A stretch of DNA of 64,000 bases from NCBI RefSeq assembly GCF_900110955.1, contig NZ_FOFR01000029.1, positions 35,412 through 99,411 of the forward strand, in the 5' to 3' direction. Shown here piece by piece: positions 60,680-64,000 of this stretch; position 1 is the first letter of the stretch, and every line of letters begins with the position of its first letter. The notes beneath the pieces were generated by a model. That model did not search any database. It was not told the DNA's origin and saw only the letters and a list, made by a program, of their open reading frames with translations. Source of the stretch: Lentzea xinjiangensis (lineage in GTDB: Bacteria > Actinomycetota > Actinomycetes > Mycobacteriales > Pseudonocardiaceae). The translations under genes were made by a program, and so were the position numbers.

Positions 60680-61591
60680 ATGAATCTGCCCAACGTGACG
60701 CTGCGGCAGCTCGAATACCTGATCGCGGTGGCCGAGACGGGCTCGCTGACCGCGGCCGCCGCGCGGTGTCACGTGTCGCAGGGCGCGATCTCCTTGGCGT
60801 TGAGCGAACTGGAACGGGTGCTGGACCTGCGGCTGGTCGTCCGGTCGCCGCGCAGGGGAGCGGCACTGACGGCGGCGGGCGTGCGGGTGCTCGCGGACGC
60901 CCGCCGCGTGGTCGGGGCGATGGGCGACCTGGGTGCCGAGGCGCGCGGCCTGAGCCGCCAGGTCAGCGGTGTGCTGACGGTCGGCTGCTACGCGCCCATC
61001 GCGCCGTTCCACCTGCCCGCGGCGATCGCGACGTTCGAACGCGCGCACCCGGAGGTGTCCGTGCGGTTCGTGGAGGGGAGCCTGCCGGAGATCGGCGAGG
61101 ACCTGATCACGGGGCGGTGCGAGATCGCGTTCCTCTACGACCAGGACCTGGTGCCCGGCATCGCGACCCGGACGTTGTACGACCAGGCGCCCAAGGTGCT
61201 GCTGCCCGCCGGGCATCGGCTGCGCCGGCGGCGTGCGGTGGCTCTTCGTGAACTCGCGGACGATCCGTTCGTGCTGCTGGACGTCCCGCCGAGCGAGCGC
61301 TACTTCCGTTCGGTGTTCACGGCGGCCGGGGCCGAGATGGTCGTGACGCACCGGGCGCGCAGCTTCGAACTGGCGCGCTCCCTGGTGGCCCGTGGCATCG
61401 GCTACTCGATCGCCGTCCAGCAGCCCGCGCTGACCACGTCCTACGAAGGGCTGGAGGTGGTCGCGGTGGCGTTGCGCGACGACGTTCCCACGACACCCGT
61501 GGTGCTCGGCTGGGCGGCCGGCGGACCGCTCACGCGTCGCGCGCAGGCGTTCGCCGGCCACTGTGCCGCGCTGTTCGCCCAGAACCGGTGA
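60680..61591 (+). CDS. LysR-family transcriptional regulator
   Basis: 303 residues. Helix-turn-helix at 6-65: VTLRQLEYLIAVAETGSLTAAA, CHVSQGAISLALSELERVL. The effector domain follows with SGVLTVGCYAPIAPFHLPAA and DVPPSERYFRS, typical of the OxyR/CynR-like group. The ATG at 60680 follows TAAGCTCAGCTC without a strong ribosome site. It is divergent from the nitroreductase, which is its likely target. Its effector is unknown. Confidence 0.9.
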   Translation: MNLPNVTLRQLEYLIAVAETGSLTAAAARCHVSQGAISLALSELERVLDLRLVVRSPRRGAALTAAGVRVLADARRVVGAMGDLGAEARGLSRQVSGVLTVGCYAPIAPFHLPAAIATFERAHPEVSVRFVEGSLPEIGEDLITGRCEIAFLYDQDLVPGIATRTLYDQAPKVLLPAGHRLRRRRAVALRELADDPFVLLDVPPSERYFRSVFTAAGAEMVVTHRARSFELARSLVARGIGYSIAVQQPALTTSYEGLEVVAVALRDDVPTTPVVLGWAAGGPLTRRAQAFAGHCAALFAQNR

Positions 61592-61594
61592 CCG

Positions 61595-62584
61595 TCAGAT
61601 CGCCTGCGCGATGGCGATGTTGCCCGACAGCCGGTCCCCGGCCTCGTAGATCATGTACTCCCGGCCCTGGTACGTGCCGAAGGAGGGCGCGGCCGACCTG
61701 CCGTTGTCCGGTGCGCCGGACAACGAGTCGTGGAAGACGCCGAGGTGGTTGCGCTTGCTGAAGTCGAGGCCCACCTCGGTGATCAGGATGTTGCCGCCGC
61801 TGCCGATGTCGGTGTTGTAGACGACGTAGACGCTGTTGTTGCGGAACAACAGGTGCGGGCCGCCGACGTTGACCGCGCCCACGTCCTGGTGCCGGATCAG
61901 CGGCGTCTGCGAGAACGTCCAGTCGCGGGCGTTCGCGGAGCATCCCCAGCCGATGTCCCGCCGGTTCGTGGTGTTGTTGAGCATGAACACCATCACGTAC
62001 CGGGCGTTGCGCGACGGCAGGTCGTGCCGGAACACCCTGGCGTAGGAGGTCTCCGTGGTCCCCGCGGGCAACAGGCGCGTGGACAGGACCTCCTTCTCGT
62101 AGGAGAAGTGGATGCCGTCCGCGGAGCTGGCCAGCCGCGTCACGGTGTTCTCGCCGTGGAAGTACAGGTACATGCGCTTGACGTCGTCGTTCCACATCGC
62201 GTGCGGCGACGACACGTGCGAGACGGTGTACTCGCCGGGCCAGCTCCGCGTGATGATCGGGTTGCCGGCGTACTCGGTGAACTCCTCGTCCAGCGTGTTC
62301 GCGTACGCCAGGCAGATGCCGCCGGGGGCGTCGTGCGGTGCGTAGTAGAGGTAATACGCGGCGAGCGCGCCGGGAATCCGGTCCCTCGTGCCGCGGATGG
62401 TGGGGAAGATCAGTTCGCCGGTGGGGTTGTAGCGGAGCTTGCTCTTGACCAGGGCGAGCCTGCGGTACCGGTAGTCCGGGAACCCCGCGGGTGCGGCGAC
62501 GGCCTGGGGCGCTGCCCCCGCGCTCGCTGCCAGCACGGCCGCGCCCGCTGTCCCGAGCAGCAGTTGTCGGCGGTTCGGTGCCAT
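61595..62584 (-). CDS. Tat-exported beta-propeller protein (GH43/GH32-like fold)
   Basis: 329 residues. Twin-arginine signal: NRRQLLLGTAGAAVLAASAG, with AxA cleavage near AVAAPAG. The mature part consists of repeated beta-blade-like segments (AAYYLYYAPHDAPGGICLAY, VKRMYLYFHGENTV, YVVYNTDIGSGGN, EYMIYEAGDRLSG), as in five-bladed glycoside-hydrolase propellers. I cannot identify the catalytic acids with confidence, so the enzyme activity is open. Start ATG 62584 has GGAGCG upstream. It converges on the LysR gene with 3 bases between stops. Confidence 0.75.
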   Translation of the reverse strand: MAPNRRQLLLGTAGAAVLAASAGAAPQAVAAPAGFPDYRYRRLALVKSKLRYNPTGELIFPTIRGTRDRIPGALAAYYLYYAPHDAPGGICLAYANTLDEEFTEYAGNPIITRSWPGEYTVSHVSSPHAMWNDDVKRMYLYFHGENTVTRLASSADGIHFSYEKEVLSTRLLPAGTTETSYARVFRHDLPSRNARYVMVFMLNNTTNRRDIGWGCSANARDWTFSQTPLIRHQDVGAVNVGGPHLLFRNNSVYVVYNTDIGSGGNILITEVGLDFSKRNHLGVFHDSLSGAPDNGRSAAPSFGTYQGREYMIYEAGDRLSGNIAIAQAI

Positions 62585-62759
62585 GGGAACGCTCCTTTGC
62601 GTCGAGGACTCCGAGGTTCCGGACGGTAGGGGGTGACCTTGCGGCGAACAAGGCTGTAATACGAATTATCATCCGGGACCGCGTGATCGCCGGGTTCGGC
62701 CAGTAATTCCGTGATGTGCCCGGCCGTGGTAGTCGAAGACGTGATGGAGTCTTTAAGAG

Positions 62760-63645
62760 GGCATCTGATCTTGATCTGTGATCATTTGTCCGGATTAGAG
62801 TCGCGGCTGTATTTGTTGATCAAGGTGTGAGTCCTCGGCGTGCGTATCGCAGTGACCTGTCCGATGCCCGGTGGGCGTTGATCGAGCCGACGTTGACAGC
62901 GTGGCGAGCGGCCCGGCGTGGACCGGGAACGGCGGCGCGGGTGCATGACTTACGCAAGATCGTGAACGCGATCCTGTACGTGTGCCGGACCGGGATCGCT
63001 TGGGAGCACTTGCCGCACGGCTTCCCGCCGTGCAAGACGGTCTACGACTATTACGCCAACTGGGAAGTCGACGGCACGACGGAGAAGCTACATGGCTTGC
63101 TGCGTCAGCAGGTTCGCATCGCCAAGGGACGCGCTGCCGCTCCGACGGCGGCGATCATCGACTCGCAGAGCGTGAAAACTTCCTGCAACGTAAGTGAATC
63201 CAGCCAGGGGATCGATGCAGGTAAGAAGATCAAGGGCCGGAAACGGCATATCGCCACCGACGTACTCGGCTTGTTGCTTGTGGTGATCGTGACCGCGGCG
63301 TCGGTGCAAGATTCCGCTGCGGGGCAACAGGTTCTGGATCGTATCGCCGTCGAGCATCCGACTGTGTCGATGGCCTGGGCCGATGGTGGTTACAACCACG
63401 GCGTGGTCAATCACGGTGCCCGCCTGGGAGTCCAAGTCGAGGTCGTCAAACGTCCTACTACCAAAGGATTTCAGGTGTTGCCCCGCCGTTGGGTGGTCGA
63501 GCGCACACTGGGGTGGCTGATGCAGCACCGGCGGCTCGCGCGCGACTACGAGGCGCTTCCCGAACGTTCCCGCTCGATGGTCCACTGGGCGATGACTAAC
63601 ATAATGAGCCGCGTTTTGACGGGCGAACCCACCCAAACGTGATCT
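62760..63645 (+). mobile_element. IS5-family insertion sequence (ends approximate)
   Basis: Transposase gene plus short flanks. Right end must be close to 63642, because homology to an alpha/beta-hydrolase begins immediately after it. Left end is placed near 62760 only by usual element size. I could not find convincing terminal inverted repeats by eye; GATCA-type short matches at about 62780 and 63635 are weak candidates. Confidence 0.6.
62827..63642 (+). CDS. IS5-family transposase
   Basis: 271 residues, apparently intact. DDE set: IIDSQSVKTS, AWADGGYNHG, and the C-terminal RRWVVERTLGWLMQHRRLARDYE-type signature. The N-terminus has the family SDARWALIEPTLTAW start and RTGIAWEHLP. A single frame argues against the two-frame IS427 group. 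Start GTG 62827. The protein is complete, so the element may be mobile. Confidence 0.92.
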   Translation: MSPRRAYRSDLSDARWALIEPTLTAWRAARRGPGTAARVHDLRKIVNAILYVCRTGIAWEHLPHGFPPCKTVYDYYANWEVDGTTEKLHGLLRQQVRIAKGRAAAPTAAIIDSQSVKTSCNVSESSQGIDAGKKIKGRKRHIATDVLGLLLVVIVTAASVQDSAAGQQVLDRIAVEHPTVSMAWADGGYNHGVVNHGARLGVQVEVVKRPTTKGFQVLPRRWVVERTLGWLMQHRRLARDYEALPERSRSMVHWAMTNIMSRVLTGEPTQT

Positions 63646-64000
63646 GGGTGGGCCGAGGCTGGTGGCGCAGCTGTTGCGCAGCCCGATGCTCGACGATCGC
63701 GACGTCACCGTGTCGAGTGCGCAGTACTCGCAGACGGGGTCGTGGAGCCGGGAGAGCAACAACACCGGCTGGGACGCGCTGCTGGGTGATCGGCGCAAGA
63801 GCGACGCGGTGAGCGTCTACGCGGCTCCGGCACGGGCAGGGGACCTGTCGGGGTTGCCGCCGGCGTTCGTCGACGTCGGTTCGGCGGAGGTGTTCCGTGA
63901 CGAGGCGGTGGCCTACGCGAGCAGGTTGTGGGCGGCCGGAGTGCAGGCGGAGCTGCACGTGTGGCCCGGCGGGTTCCACATCTTCGACGGCGCCGTGCCC
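63643..64000 (+). pseudogene. Alpha/beta-hydrolase (hormone-sensitive-lipase type), 5' end missing, 3' end outside window
   Basis: In the frame starting GAT at 63643 the translation begins DLGGPRLVAQLLRSPMLDDR and continues through LSGLPPAFVDVGSAEVFRDE, holding the catalytic Asp, to LHVWPGGFHIFDGAVP with the catalytic His. This is the C-terminal half of an Abhydrolase_3 esterase. The N-terminal half with the oxyanion HGG and nucleophile GDSAG motifs is absent upstream, where the IS5 element begins, so the gene is interrupted or truncated by it. Confidence 0.75.

Noticed and set aside
1..64000. CRISPR array, tRNA or rRNA genes, phage attachment site
   Set aside because: I saw no regularly spaced direct repeats, no tRNA-like cloverleaf and no conserved rRNA segment when scanning by eye.

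Overview
The window is high-GC actinomycete DNA. Codon use and gene families suggest a filamentous genus such as Streptomyces or, more likely, a Pseudonocardiaceae-type genus; this is an inference, because no rRNA or housekeeping gene is present. About 46.5 kb of it (positions 1 to 46544, all minus strand) is a hybrid NRPS-PKS cluster of the bleomycin family. Gene order and domain architecture match the bleomycin set gene by gene. In transcription order it runs: BlmX (C-A-PCP-C-A-PCP), BlmIX (C-A-PCP), BlmVIII (PKS), BlmVII (C-A-PCP), BlmVI (AL-ACP-C-A-PCP-C-A), BlmV (PCP-C), BlmG (sugar epimerase), BlmF (glycosyltransferase plus hydroxylase-like domain), asparagine synthetase, BlmIV (C-A-PCP-Cy-A-PCP-Cy), BlmIII (A*-PCP-Ox), a TauD-type dioxygenase, an MbtH protein, BlmE (GT9) and BlmD (carbamoyltransferase, cut by the window edge). 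Adenylation codes read by eye give Ser, Asn, Asn, His, Ala, [malonate], Thr, beta-Ala, Cys, (Cys), which is the bleomycin order.

Two features move the prediction from bleomycin toward a tallysomycin-type product. The PKS module has KS-AT-KR-ACP but no C-methyltransferase domain. There is also an extra Fe/2-oxoglutarate hydroxylase, and at the other end a sugar aminotransferase plus an extra glycosyltransferase, as an added aminodeoxy sugar would need. No thioesterase, transporter or free-standing bleomycin-binding or acetyltransferase resistance gene is visible; such genes may lie beyond position 1.

From BlmX to BlmIII/dioxygenase almost every gene overlaps the next by 4 to 8 bases (ATGA or GTGA junctions). 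The whole minus-strand run therefore looks like one translationally coupled transcript starting in the 595 bp region 46545-47139. That region is divergent: a plus-strand pair (DegT aminotransferase, and an unusual VOC-domain/glycosyltransferase fusion) leaves it the other way and ends at a strong hairpin against a converging GT4 gene. Remarkably, the BlmX promoter, ribosome site and first codons are present a second time, inverted, at 51464-51747. There they form a 21-codon remnant reading frame that overlaps the start of a GT2 glycosyltransferase gene.

The right flank (52-64 kb) holds an FkbM methyltransferase, a secreted penicillin-acylase-family enzyme, a LysR regulator, and a lower-GC decayed stretch (57.7-59.9 kb) with P450 and AraC remnants. 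These are followed by a nitroreductase/LysR divergent pair, a Tat-exported beta-propeller protein, and an IS5-family element sitting against a 5'-truncated alpha/beta-hydrolase gene that runs off the window. These right-flank genes are not clearly part of the cluster.
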